Virus record (IMG/VR): IMGVR_UViG_3300011115_000967
Coordinates: 1 to 38,597 of that record
Strand: one strand, 5' to 3'
Source: a virus
DNA: 38,597 nucleotides
The stretch's first letter is position 1, and every line of letters starts with the position of its first letter. The translations under genes were made by a program, and so were the position numbers. The notes below the pieces were generated by a model that was given only the letters and a program-made list of their open reading frames with translations, had not been told where the DNA came from and searched no databases. Positions 28,286-35,449 of the stretch are shown one piece after another.

Positions 28286-29107
28286 TTAAAGTAGAAATTC
28301 TAAACTAGAATCTAGATTTTTAATATCCTTCTCAAAGAGCATAACGAAATTTATTTGTTTGTGCTGCTCTTTTAGCAGAAGCATTTTCTCTTTGTCCCAA
28401 TCAGAATAAAAGCCTTTTACTTCTAAAACTATATCTACCGATGGTATATAGAAATCTGGAACATAGGTTTTTCTAAGACCATCTTTTTTATATTTTAAAA
28501 AAATATCTTTTGTCCAAACAACAGAGTTTTTGTCTAGCCACTCTGCAACTCTAACTTCCCATGTTCCCCTTAGGGTAACTATCTCACCATCAACTCCGGT
28601 ATGTTTGTACCAACCGACAGTTTTAAATCCTCCCTTTACACCACTAGATATTGCTAGCGATCTAGCATAAGATAGTTTTTCTTTGTGCTCATTGGAAAGA
28701 TTCTTTCCAAGCATAGAAGGCTTTATTATGCCCTCCTCTATTCTTTGCTTTACAAGTAGGTAAGACTTCATTATCCTTTCATCTGTTTCTCTGGTAAGCC
28801 CTCTATTCCAAGAGGGCTTACCAACCTTAGATTTATGAAGGGCATCCACCCTATCTTTAATCTTTTTCAGATGTTCATTTCCCACTTCACTATGATGTAA
28901 CCAATAGTGAGAGGTGAGTGAATGTTTTGTTTCAAAAACTTGATTGCAAACTAAGCACTCAAGTTTTCCATCTTCTAGAGTTATAGATACATCTTTTACT
29001 TTGAAGGACGGATTCTTTTGCTTACCATCACAAGCCTTCTCATGTATGGCTAGCGGCCCTCTTTTATCTATCTGCCTTCCGCACTTTGAACAAGAATTAT
29101 TTTTCAT
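28286..29107 (-). CDS. Zinc-finger PD-(D/E)XK homing-type endonuclease
   Basis: A 273-residue protein: two zinc-finger-like clusters (C6, C9, H22, C26; C51, C54, H67, H71), a NUMOD3-like DNA-binding stretch ('GKPSWNRGLTRETDERI', about residues 97-115, and 'SNEHKEKLSYA'), and a C-terminal nuclease core with Asp218 ('VPDFYIP'), Glu229 and Lys231 ('LEVKG'), the PD-(D/E)XK pattern. This order fits a free-standing homing endonuclease. It lies between tRNA genes, one of which has a group I intron, so it could act on these sites, though that is untested. Confidence 0.78.
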   Translation of the reverse strand: MKNNSCSKCGRQIDKRGPLAIHEKACDGKQKNPSFKVKDVSITLEDGKLECLVCNQVFETKHSLTSHYWLHHSEVGNEHLKKIKDRVDALHKSKVGKPSWNRGLTRETDERIMKSYLLVKQRIEEGIIKPSMLGKNLSNEHKEKLSYARSLAISSGVKGGFKTVGWYKHTGVDGEIVTLRGTWEVRVAEWLDKNSVVWTKDIFLKYKKDGLRKTYVPDFYIPSVDIVLEVKGFYSDWDKEKMLLLKEQHKQINFVMLFEKDIKNLDSSLEFLL

Positions 29108-29180
29108 AATTCTATGTTACTCGGTAAGAGCATAGAAGGCAAAATTATCTTCTTTCAAAGAATACAGATGAAGCATTGAG

Positions 29181-29488
29181 TTGAGCCTCCCGGATTTGAA
29201 CCGGGGACCGGTCGGATATCTTACCACTTCGTCTTTCGACGCCAGATTAATCTGTTTGTGGTCTGGACTATACCTTGATCTTCGACGTTATTTTAGTAAC
29301 TCGTTAAGACCCGCGCCGTCTAGTCTCTACACATTCCCAAAGTTTCCTTTGGTTAGCTCGGGGTTGCCATATCTTATTTCTAAGATTAAGGGTTCTCCGA
29401 ATTTGACGCGATTCACATTAGAAGTTTCTTTCTAAGTGCTCATATTAATAATTCAAGCCGACTGCTCTAACCACTGAGCTAAGACTCA
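29181..29488 (-). tRNA. tRNA-Ile(UAU) interrupted by a group I intron
   Basis: Exon 1 (29455-29488): acceptor TGAGTCT, TA, D arm GCTC/GAGC, A, stem GTCGG, CTU. Exon 2 (29181-29219): AUAU, stem CCGAC, variable loop, T arm CCCGG-TTCAAAT-CCGGG, acceptor AGGCTCA, A. Joined loop CTTATAT gives anticodon UAU (AUA codons). The split lies after position 34. CCA is not encoded and must be added. Confidence 0.85.
29220..29454 (-). ncRNA. Group I intron in tRNA-Ile
   Basis: 235 bases with group I core: GCUU of exon 1 pairs with guide GAGC (U-G at the splice site), CAAATTCGGAGAACCC and AACCCCGAGC, P7 strands GAGACTAGACGGC and GTATAGTCC, and a final G. Related to, but clearly diverged from, the tRNA-Asn intron. 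No inner reading frame. Confidence 0.9.
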
Positions 29489-29522
29489 ACACAATGCTCC
29501 ATCTGTAAACTAACTTTTAAAA

Positions 29523-29598
29523 TGGCAGGAGATTCAAGACTTGAACTTGAAATACAAGCTTAGAAGGCTCGCGTGATATCCACTTTCACCAATCTCCC
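29523..29598 (-). tRNA. tRNA-Arg(UCU)
   Basis: A 76-base tRNA: acceptor GGGAGAT/ATCTCCT (first pair G-U), G and encoded CCA, anticodon arm CGAGC-CTTCTAA-GCTTG (UCU), T arm TCAAG-TTCAAGT-CTTGA. It reads AGA/AGG, codons often scarce in bacteria and common in AT-rich phages. Confidence 0.88.
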
Positions 29599-29600
29599 AT

Positions 29601-29645
29601 AGTCTCTGTCTTTCCAGAGTGTCTTTCTAACTTCTTACTTAGGAT
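29601..29645 (-). repeat. tRNA-associated stem-loop, copy 5
   Basis: A CTAA/TTAG hairpin followed by GACACTCTGGAAAGACAGAG, ending 5 bases before tRNA-Arg. Same core as the four other copies. Confidence 0.65.
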
Positions 29646-29685
29646 TTCTCGCCGCGTCACCGCGCCGCCTCCATCCTGCCCCTCT

Positions 29686-29714
29686 ATTATACTCACCTTC
29701 CGGCGGTTCGTCAA
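29686..29714 (-). promoter_or_regulatory. Tandem promoter 1 (nearest the tRNAs)
   Basis: Minus strand: TTGACG (29709-29714), 17 bp, TATAAT (29686-29691), with an AAAAAAA tract just upstream of the -35 that could act as an UP element. It faces tRNA-Arg, about 90 bases away. Confidence 0.85.
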
Positions 29715-29798
29715 GGGATTTTTTTGAGCGGCTTCTTTTATTTTTTGCCGTCCTCTTTTGGTCGGTCGGTGTTTTTCGCCCCTTCCCTCCTCCCCTCT

Positions 29799-29827
29799 AG
29801 CTTAACCGCTGGAGGGTTAATCGTCAA
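29799..29827 (-). promoter_or_regulatory. Tandem promoter 2
   Basis: Minus strand: TTGACG (29822-29827), 17 bp, TAAGCT (29799-29804), preceded by an A-tract. The spacer holds an inverted repeat TTAACC/GGTTAA. The predicted transcript begins with a G-rich leader. Confidence 0.65.
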
Positions 29828-29915
29828 GCCCTTTTTTGTTGGGCATCCGATTTTTTTAGACCATCTTTATTTTGTTTTTAGAGAGCGTCGGGGTTTCGCT
29901 TCCCCGCTCCCCCTT

Positions 29916-29944
29916 AGCTTATCCACCTTCCGGCGGAACGTCAA
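29916..29944 (-). promoter_or_regulatory. Tandem promoter 3
   Basis: Minus strand: TTGACG (29939-29944), 17 bp, TAAGCT (29916-29921), with an A-tract upstream. Just downstream the transcript would form GAGCGGGG/CCCCG hairpin (about 29881-29910). Confidence 0.65.
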
Positions 29945-30008
29945 GGGTTGCGGCTATTTTTTTCCTCTCCGCTCTTTTTTCTTCGCGGGCTTTCCCTCCC
30001 GCCCCTAT

Positions 30009-30037
30009 ACCTTATCCGCCCCCTAGCGGATCGTCAA
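30009..30037 (-). promoter_or_regulatory. Tandem promoter 4
   Basis: Minus strand: TTGACG (30032-30037), 17 bp, TAAGGT (30009-30014), with AAAAAATACC upstream. CCGC/GCGG inverted repeat in the spacer. A GCGGG/CCCGC hairpin follows the start site. Confidence 0.65.
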
Positions 30038-30075
30038 GGTATTTTTTAGATCCGATTTAATTCAGCTTTCTGACC

Positions 30076-30235
30076 GAAGGCATTAAAATAACTCGCTAAT
30101 TAAAGAGGCTCATTGAGGGTTTCGGCATAGCCCTAATCTGAGGAAGCATATGACTTTAATTAATGTAAGGACGGATTCACCGTCATAGCCGATTGAGTAA
30201 CTCTAAACTTAGCGGGTTATTTTGATACCTTTGCT
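30076..30235 (-). ncRNA. Tandem structured RNA, unit A
   Basis: About 160 bases, no reading frame. Ends pair over a long stem: AAGG and ATAACTCGCTAA with TTAGCGGGTTAT and CCTT. Inside, GACGG-ATTCA-CCGTC forms a hairpin, and CGGCTATG / GCTATGCCGA-type blocks are conserved with unit B. Differences from unit B in the stems keep pairing, good evidence for RNA structure. Confidence 0.7.
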
Positions 30236-30257
30236 CAGATTATTTTGTTTTTAGCCC

Positions 30258-30419
30258 AAAGGCATTAAGACAACTTGCTAACTAATGGGGTTCATTATGG
30301 CTTTCGGCATAGCGCAAAATCGGAGTGTACGAACATAGATGATTTTATCTTGATAGATTCACTATCATAGCCGATTGAGTGTCCCATAAACTTAGCGAGT
30401 TGTTTTGATACCTTTGCTC
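30258..30419 (-). ncRNA. Tandem structured RNA, unit B
   Basis: Homologue of unit A. Closing stem AAAGG and ACAACTTGCTAA with TTAGCGAGTTGT and CCTTT; inner hairpin GATAG-ATTCA-CTATC. Strand is assigned minus because a -10-like TATATT with the usual GGTGCG before it lies just upstream at 30454 on that strand. I recognise no known RNA family. Confidence 0.7.
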
Positions 30420-30453
30420 TAGCGGGCGACGGGTTGCATCGCCTCGCCACTAT

Positions 30454-30481
30454 AATATACGCACCGGATCAGATAGGAAAA
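30454..30481 (-). promoter_or_regulatory. Possible promoter of the tandem RNAs
   Basis: Minus strand TATATT (30454-30459) preceded by CCGGTGCG, as in sister promoters, but the -35 (TTTTCC) is poor. A GGCGA/TCGCC hairpin follows at about 30424-30443. Confidence 0.45.
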
Positions 30482-30593
30482 GAAGAACTTTAGATTAGAA
30501 TATTAAAATTATTTTTCTTAATGTCTTCAGAATCTTCGTCATCATAGCTTCGCTCTGACCCAAGCTGTGCTACAATTATTTCAAATTAATAAG

Positions 30594-31661
30594 TTAATTA
30601 TTTTTTACAATCCAATCCATTAAACCTTTGTATTTTAAAATAACCTCAGGATTTTCTGGAGAAAATTTCCAAAGAACATTTTCTGCAGAACTCTTATAAG
30701 ATGCTGGATCATGCTCTTTTATCATTTTGATGACATTATTTTTTGCAGATACAATATCAAAATCGCTATAATAATAGCCTGCATCCATACAGAATTGGCT
30801 ATTATGAGTTATTGGAATGTTTAGATATAACGACTCTAGTGTAACATAATTTAAATCATTTTCAAAATGATTAGATAGTATTGATCCGTTATATTTATTT
30901 TTTAATATAAATGGAAGTGGATACCTGTCTTTTAGAGAGATTTTTCCGCTTAAATAAATAGGAACTTCATTAATTAATGATAGCCTATTTTCTTTTTTTT
31001 GCTCATAAGTTGAAAATATAGTTGCAGAGTTTATGCAGTTAGGGCTTTCCTTGTTGACTAAATTTAAAATAGCAAGTGGAGCTAAAAGAGTTTTTGTTAT
31101 TGATATATTTGGCTCAAATACTCCAACATCACCTATTCTTGATAAGCAAGACTCTATATCAAAATTAAAATCATCTTTCTTAAGAGATATTTTCAACATT
31201 TCTGGGGACCAAATATATGGTATTGTTTTAGTATCTCTTCTTGATAAAATATCTAATATTGGCTTTGAGTTTTCAATATAGTGTGGCGATGTTAATATTG
31301 TGTGACCAACCCTAACTAATGATGGCATTCTTTTGTGGCTTGGTAGAAAGTTCTCGTGATTTGATATATAAAAATTACCGTACTGAATGGTTAGCAACCT
31401 TTTTCTTGAATCTTTTAATTTTAAAAAAAGATTTTCTGTAAGATTTGTTGAAGCTTCAAATATAAAATCAAATGAATTTATATTTTTTTCAGATATTTTT
31501 ATTATTGGAATTCCAAAGATATCATTATCTTCTTCCAATTGAGATATTGGATATGCATTATATCCAATTTTTCTTAATATTTTAATCAAAAGATATACAT
31601 TCTGATGCATACCGTTTGACCATGCCTTGTGGGTTCCTCTTGTTGTTATTCCTATTTTCAT
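30594..31661 (-). CDS. DUF2827-like glycosyltransferase-type protein
   Basis: A 355-residue protein fitting the DUF2827 pattern as I recall it: N-terminal 'SNGMHQNVYLLIKILRKIGY', 'PYIWSPE', 'GVFEPNISITKTLLAPL', 'ENDLNYVTLESLYLNIPITHNS' (in pieces) and 'DAGYYYSDFD'. The family looks like a GT-B-type glycosyltransferase of unknown acceptor. The gene is very AT-rich compared with the rest of the window. Its ATG overlaps the stop of the upstream gene (ATGA). A role in DNA or surface glycosylation is only a guess. Confidence 0.78.
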   Translation of the reverse strand: MKIGITTRGTHKAWSNGMHQNVYLLIKILRKIGYNAYPISQLEEDNDIFGIPIIKISEKNINSFDFIFEASTNLTENLFLKLKDSRKRLLTIQYGNFYISNHENFLPSHKRMPSLVRVGHTILTSPHYIENSKPILDILSRRDTKTIPYIWSPEMLKISLKKDDFNFDIESCLSRIGDVGVFEPNISITKTLLAPLAILNLVNKESPNCINSATIFSTYEQKKENRLSLINEVPIYLSGKISLKDRYPLPFILKNKYNGSILSNHFENDLNYVTLESLYLNIPITHNSQFCMDAGYYYSDFDIVSAKNNVIKMIKEHDPASYKSSAENVLWKFSPENPEVILKYKGLMDWIVKNN

Positions 31662-32587
31662 AATGAATTCAAAACTTCTTTTATTTTTATTTGAACTAAA
31701 CTATTTTTTGGATGAAACGCTGTAAGATATTCTGAGTCAATAGCTCTTAGTTCAGCACTTCTTATATCATCAATACTTGACCAGCCATCTTTTGAAATAA
31801 GTAGCTTTTCATAATTTTTTATATAAACACCAATATTTGAAATATCTTTAGAATTATGAATAACTAATTTTTTTAAAAATATTGCATCAAAAATATCTAA
31901 ATTTGGAGATAAATCAATCTGATGTGATATTAATATTTCATAGTTACTTTTTTTATCAAACTTAATAATTCCATCTCTTATTATGTTTAAATTTTTTTGT
32001 AAATATAAAATATTATTTTTATTAAAATTTTCTTTAAAGAATATTTCTTTTATTAATTTTTTATTGGAGCGATATAAAACCTCTGAATTAAGAATAGCCA
32101 TCAGGGATGAATTATTTACACTGGTTGATTCTGAGTCTATTCTGATAGAATAAGCGCGATCCTTTTCGTGTGTGGAATCTAAAATAGATTCTGGGCTCCA
32201 GAGCAATGGTATAATGCTTGTTTTTATATCAAACATGGATTCTAGATATTCTTTTGTTTTATTATTTCCATCAAGAATCCATATTTGGGAAATATTACAA
32301 AGTTTGTCATAATAAAAGTTATTTTTTAAACCATGGCAAACTTCATTTGCGTCATTCCAGTATAAATTTTCTGTTGTAAAAAATACAATTTTTTTTGTTT
32401 TAGATAATTCATATTCCAATTCTAAAGGCAATCTAAAGTTAATTGAAATTATTATATCATATTCAAACGCTGAACATATATTGTTATATTTTACATCAGA
32501 AAAAAATTTCTGCAACACCATTGCTTCTGATAGTAGCGTTGCAATCCTTATATCTTTTGTGTTTTTATATAGTATTAAAGATTTCAT
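31658..32587 (-). CDS. Divergent DUF2827-like partner
   Basis: A 309-residue AT-rich protein with the same order of blocks as its neighbour but weaker: 'VFFTTENLYW', 'IIPLLWSPES', then 'EILISHQIDLSPNLDIFDAIFLKKLVIHNS' (in pieces), where family proteins have the acceptor/nucleotide region. Several family residues are missing, for example the GYYY block. It may be a regulatory or altered-specificity partner. Start at ATG 32587; no clear ribosome site. Confidence 0.65.
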   Translation of the reverse strand: MKSLILYKNTKDIRIATLLSEAMVLQKFFSDVKYNNICSAFEYDIIISINFRLPLELEYELSKTKKIVFFTTENLYWNDANEVCHGLKNNFYYDKLCNISQIWILDGNNKTKEYLESMFDIKTSIIPLLWSPESILDSTHEKDRAYSIRIDSESTSVNNSSLMAILNSEVLYRSNKKLIKEIFFKENFNKNNILYLQKNLNIIRDGIIKFDKKSNYEILISHQIDLSPNLDIFDAIFLKKLVIHNSKDISNIGVYIKNYEKLLISKDGWSSIDDIRSAELRAIDSEYLTAFHPKNSLVQIKIKEVLNSL

Positions 32588-32620
32588 TTTCAATACTGTA
32601 TATTTACATAATAATATATT

Positions 32621-32934
32621 CTATTGTTTGGCTTCTAGATAGCTCAAGATATACTTGCTCTGTCTCTCCTACTCTGCATTCTTTAGGTGATAGTATCTTT
32701 CTTCATCTGCCAAACCGGCTGCTTCTGCGGCGTTAATTGTAGCTGCAGTTAACAGCTCTTCGTTTACTTCACCAAGCACCTCTCGTTCGTTATTATCAGA
32801 AATTCCTATTACTGTTGCGCCCTCTTCAATAGAGGTGGAGAGATTTCTGAGGGAAACTTCTTTGGTATGTTTTCTAAAGTTTTGACAGTCTGGACTTCAA
32901 ATTTTACATTTTCATTTATTTTTCTTATTGTCAT
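32621..32934 (-). pseudogene. Frameshifted copy of the Ala-rich-family gene
   Basis: From an ATG at 32934 the frame soon breaks. After shifting, it reads 'NAAEAAGLADEERYYHLKNAE' (split: AAEAAGLADEE, YHLKNAE) and, after a second shift, 'ERQSKYILSYLEAK'. Both match the C-terminal half of the gene at 33026-33595. At least two frameshifts separate the homologous pieces, so this is a decayed tandem copy, unless base errors are present. Confidence 0.7.
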
Positions 32935-32942
32935 AAGTTCTC

Positions 32943-33008
32943 CTATTTTTGGTAAAAATGGCTTAAAATATATTCACTCTGCCTATCATACTCAGAATTT
33001 ATTAAATA
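32943..33008 (-). pseudogene. Second C-terminal remnant of the Ala-rich family
   Basis: A short frame ending at 32943 reads 'EYDRQSEYILSHFYQK', matching the end of the gene at 33026-33595 ('EYARQSKYILDYLEAK'). No upstream coding part is left. It lies between the intact gene and the frameshifted copy. Confidence 0.6.
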
Positions 33009-33025
33009 TTATAATCTTCTTTTCT

Positions 33026-33595
33026 TCAATTATACTGAGATTTTGCTTCTAAGTAATCCAGAATATACTTGCTTTGTCTAGCATATTCTTTCATTTTTAG
33101 AATTGAGTATATTCCTTCATCTTCCAATCCCGCTGCTTCTGCCGCCTCACCAAATACCCATGAGGCATTACCAGTTTTGCCAAGCACTCCAAAGAATGCA
33201 TTTGTCGCAGCAATCCCAACAAGATTTGCTCTTGTTGTTCTTTTTCTTTTTGAATTGACACCAAATGTTTCGCACGCAGTCTTGAAGGCGGGAACAATAC
33301 CTGGAGTAACCTTTACCAATCTTTCTCTTGCTGCGTCGATACAGTTTTCTGCCTCAGGTAATTTTTCTCCTGCAAGATTCTTTGCCGCATATTCCGCAAC
33401 ACCAAGCGTTATATATATGTAATCGTCTTTGGTTATTTTTCCAAGAGGTACTCTAAATCCATCATCAAGAACTTCGTATACATTTGTATTAAAATATGGA
33501 TCAAAACTCCCATACTCTTTTTCTAGAATCATTGATAAAAACTCTGCGCTTGTCTCTTTCTTCATGCCCTTTAAGCTCTTTATTTCGATAATCAA
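33026..33595 (-). CDS. Ala-rich-family protein, paralogue C
   Basis: A 189-residue protein from a TTG at 33595. AGGAG stands 6 bases before it, and the resulting N-terminus (x-I-I-E-I-K-S-L-K-G) lines up with paralogues A and B (19829 and 20388). 'LGVAEYAAKNL', 'EAENCIDAAR' and 'ARQSKYILDYLEAK' match their blocks; the Ala-rich centre is milder. Two broken copies follow downstream. Role unknown. Confidence 0.72.
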   Translation of the reverse strand: MIIEIKSLKGMKKETSAEFLSMILEKEYGSFDPYFNTNVYEVLDDGFRVPLGKITKDDYIYITLGVAEYAAKNLAGEKLPEAENCIDAARERLVKVTPGIVPAFKTACETFGVNSKRKRTTRANLVGIAATNAFFGVLGKTGNASWVFGEAAEAAGLEDEGIYSILKMKEYARQSKYILDYLEAKSQYN

Positions 33596-33691
33596 GCAGA
33601 CTCCTTTTTCACTTCTGGCTAAGGGGATTGTACCTGCCAAATGGAAAAGTCTTTGAAGAATTTTTTTATTTAATTTTTCTGTTCATTTTGT

Positions 33692-33970
33692 TTATCCTGC
33701 GTTAAAAGATGCAAGAATAACTCCGCGAACTACCGTTGGATCTGCAACACCAATTAGTTTGATTGAAATGTTGGCTATGTCATTTGCCCAATCACTACGA
33801 CTTCTGTAGAGCGGCCTATCATTAAAGTGATAACACCAGCCATTATGCCACTCATACATTCCTGACGGGCAAATCTTTCTTGCTTCTTCTTCATTCTCTG
33901 CTGCAACAATAGCAGAGTCATAAGTATCCCATCCTTTGCTCTCGTTTTGACTCAAAAGATAAAGGTTCAT
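33692..33970 (-). CDS. Conserved phage-type protein (MNLYLLSQ family)
   Basis: A 92-residue protein: 'MNLYLLSQNESKGWDTYDSAIVAAENEEEA' layout (pieces MNLYLLSQ, WDTYDSAIVAAE) and a C-terminal 'GVADPTVVRGVILASFNAG'. I know this start and end pattern from many phage genomes, always without a function. It overlaps the stop of the upstream gene by 4 bases. Confidence 0.85.
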   Translation of the reverse strand: MNLYLLSQNESKGWDTYDSAIVAAENEEEARKICPSGMYEWHNGWCYHFNDRPLYRSRSDWANDIANISIKLIGVADPTVVRGVILASFNAG

Positions 33971-34338
33971 TTTGCAGACTCCTTAACTTGAAAGTCTTTC
34001 ATCTTCTTATGGAGGGCTCGCAGAGCTTCAATCTCGCATCCCTCTTTGTGAGGAAATGGAATCTTCTTCTGCTCAGAATCATCAAGCTGGTAAACATGAG
34101 TCTCAAGATAGGGATTCTCCCTTTCCTCCTTTATGTAATCTGACAGGGTGGGGAGAATGTCTCGATCAAAATCTTCCTGTGTCATATAGGTTGAAATATT
34201 CTCATCTTCATGAATTGTCTTACGGCAAAGCGGGCAAGCTCTCCAAGAGTTATCGGGGCCACCGGAGTAGTCTTGATAAATATCCATCTCGGAAACCTTG
34301 AGAAGCAGGCTGATCTCTTCCGCTGTTAGTTGCAACAT
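33967..34338 (-). CDS. Hypothetical zinc-finger-like protein
   Basis: A 123-residue protein with C35-x2-C38, a following His and a late H-x4-C ('FPHKEGCEIEALR') that could complete a zinc site; this resembles small phage proteins with 'C.LC....' and 'H...C.LEAL' ends. It is the first gene behind the promoter at 34389-34416. Confidence 0.75.
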   Translation of the reverse strand: MLQLTAEEISLLLKVSEMDIYQDYSGGPDNSWRACPLCRKTIHEDENISTYMTQEDFDRDILPTLSDYIKEERENPYLETHVYQLDDSEQKKIPFPHKEGCEIEALRALHKKMKDFQVKESAK

Positions 34339-34370
34339 AAAAACCTCGCCGTTAGCTGTTATGCGGTAGC

Positions 34371-34416
34371 CTAATCCACCGCACCCACAAGCTAATCACG
34401 GGTGGCGGGCCGTCAA
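34371..34416 (-). promoter_or_regulatory. Promoter with the -10 inside an inverted repeat
   Basis: Minus strand: TTGACG (34411-34416), 16 bp, TAGCTT (34389-34394), with CCGTGAT before the -10. CCGCACCC and GGGTGGCGG flank the -10 and can pair with one bulge, like the promoter at 8841-8880. Confidence 0.7.
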
Positions 34417-34444
34417 GCGATCTTTGAAATAATGTTTAGAGCAG

Positions 34445-34795
34445 CTAGCTAAGGCTAAAGAGATAGGCATCAGATCTTAAGAATTCAAAGACTGCCTCAA
34501 CTTTTTTTGCTGAAATCGTCTCAAATTGAAAAGAGTTGCCACACTTCATTCCGGAAGTCTCTTTGTTTGCATATAATAAACAATCGGTATTAATTATTCC
34601 CAGCATCTTCTCGCTTCCAGAGCTAAGAATTTCTGCAACCTCGGAGCCCGGCCATATCATCCACATTATTGATGAAGTTTCTGAGGCGGGATCATCACGA
34701 TCAGATGTACTAAATAACTTAATATTTTTATTGCTGACGTAGATTGCATAGTGCTTACCCCAAAGACTAATAACCTTTCTAGTCTTATTTTCCAT
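34445..34795 (-). CDS. Hypothetical protein
   Basis: A 116-residue protein with strand-rich first half ('KHYAIYVSNKNIKLF') and a helical end. GGAG lies 5 bases before the ATG, inside the end of the upstream gene. No family is recognised. Confidence 0.67.
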   Translation of the reverse strand: MENKTRKVISLWGKHYAIYVSNKNIKLFSTSDRDDPASETSSIMWMIWPGSEVAEILSSGSEKMLGIINTDCLLYANKETSGMKCGNSFQFETISAKKVEAVFEFLRSDAYLFSLS

Positions 34796-35123
34796 CTAAA
34801 CTCCATATCATTCTCTTTGCAACCTGAGGATATTTCTGAATCATCCAATCCAGCATTTCAGAATCTGTCATCATAAAAATCCAGTTCTTAACATCAAAGT
34901 CGTCAGCAGGACTATACTGAGGCTCTCTGACTAATCTTGTCATTTTGCAGGAGGTAGTTCTCTTTATGATGGCAAAGGTATATCCTGAGGAATCCGAAAT
35001 TGTCAGTCTGGCTTCACCAAACCTAGGATCATACTCATAACAATATTCTGATTCCGAGATGATTTCTTTAGCTGGCTCCCGCTTAAAAGCTCCAATATCA
35101 TTATAAAAAATTGATTTAAACAT
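34785..35123 (-). CDS. Hypothetical protein
   Basis: A 112-residue protein from the ATG at 35123. A longer frame to 35198 would run through a terminator hairpin, so it is rejected. TATATAAT lies directly before the ATG, so the ribosome site is unclear. It overlaps the next gene by 11 bases. Confidence 0.62.
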   Translation of the reverse strand: MFKSIFYNDIGAFKREPAKEIISESEYCYEYDPRFGEARLTISDSSGYTFAIIKRTTSCKMTRLVREPQYSPADDFDVKNWIFMMTDSEMLDWMIQKYPQVAKRMIWSLDGK

Positions 35124-35182
35124 ATTATATATTACCGCCCTCCCCGAACATTTGCCGGAATAAAGTTTGGCCGATAAGAAGC

Positions 35183-35214
35183 AAAAAAAAGGCACCACAG
35201 TTTCCCGTGGTGCC
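35183..35214 (-). terminator. Intrinsic terminator
   Basis: GGCACCAC / GTGGTGCC, an 8-bp stem with an 8-base loop, followed leftward by TTTTTTTT. It ends the transcript of the small membrane protein gene at 35232. Confidence 0.88.
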
Positions 35215-35231
35215 TTGAAGACAGATCCTCT

Positions 35232-35399
35232 TTAGCGGCTCAATTCCTTAACTGCCCGCTCTCCCTTATTCGCAATTCCAGAAGCAGTCTGGTTTACCTT
35301 TCCTGTAATCTGTTTTGCATCACTAGGATTATCTCCAGCCCAAGTAAGCAGGAAATAACTGCCGACAAGAAGTGCCCCAATCGCTCCGATGATTTTCAT
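35232..35399 (-). CDS. Small membrane or exported protein, 55 residues
   Basis: ATG at 35399 with AGGAG 5 bases upstream. A hydrophobic N-terminus ('IIGAIGALLVGSYFLLTWAG') is followed by a polar helix with Lys and Glu. Likely anchored in the inner membrane by its N-terminus. Terminator follows. Confidence 0.7.
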   Translation of the reverse strand: MKIIGAIGALLVGSYFLLTWAGDNPSDAKQITGKVNQTASGIANKGERAVKELSR

Positions 35400-35449
35400 T
35401 TTTGCTCCTTAAAAGTTAGGACGATACTTGATGACATAGGTGTCGATAC

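Noticed and set aside
29724-30060. Pro/Ser/Phe-rich plus-strand frames over the promoter array
   Set aside because: They are by-products of the repeated promoter and T-rich sequences; no ribosome sites.
24100-30500. CRISPR array or transposon as the source of the repeats
   Set aside because: Repeats are not evenly spaced, spacers are not uniform, and there is no cas gene, transposase or terminal inverted repeat.
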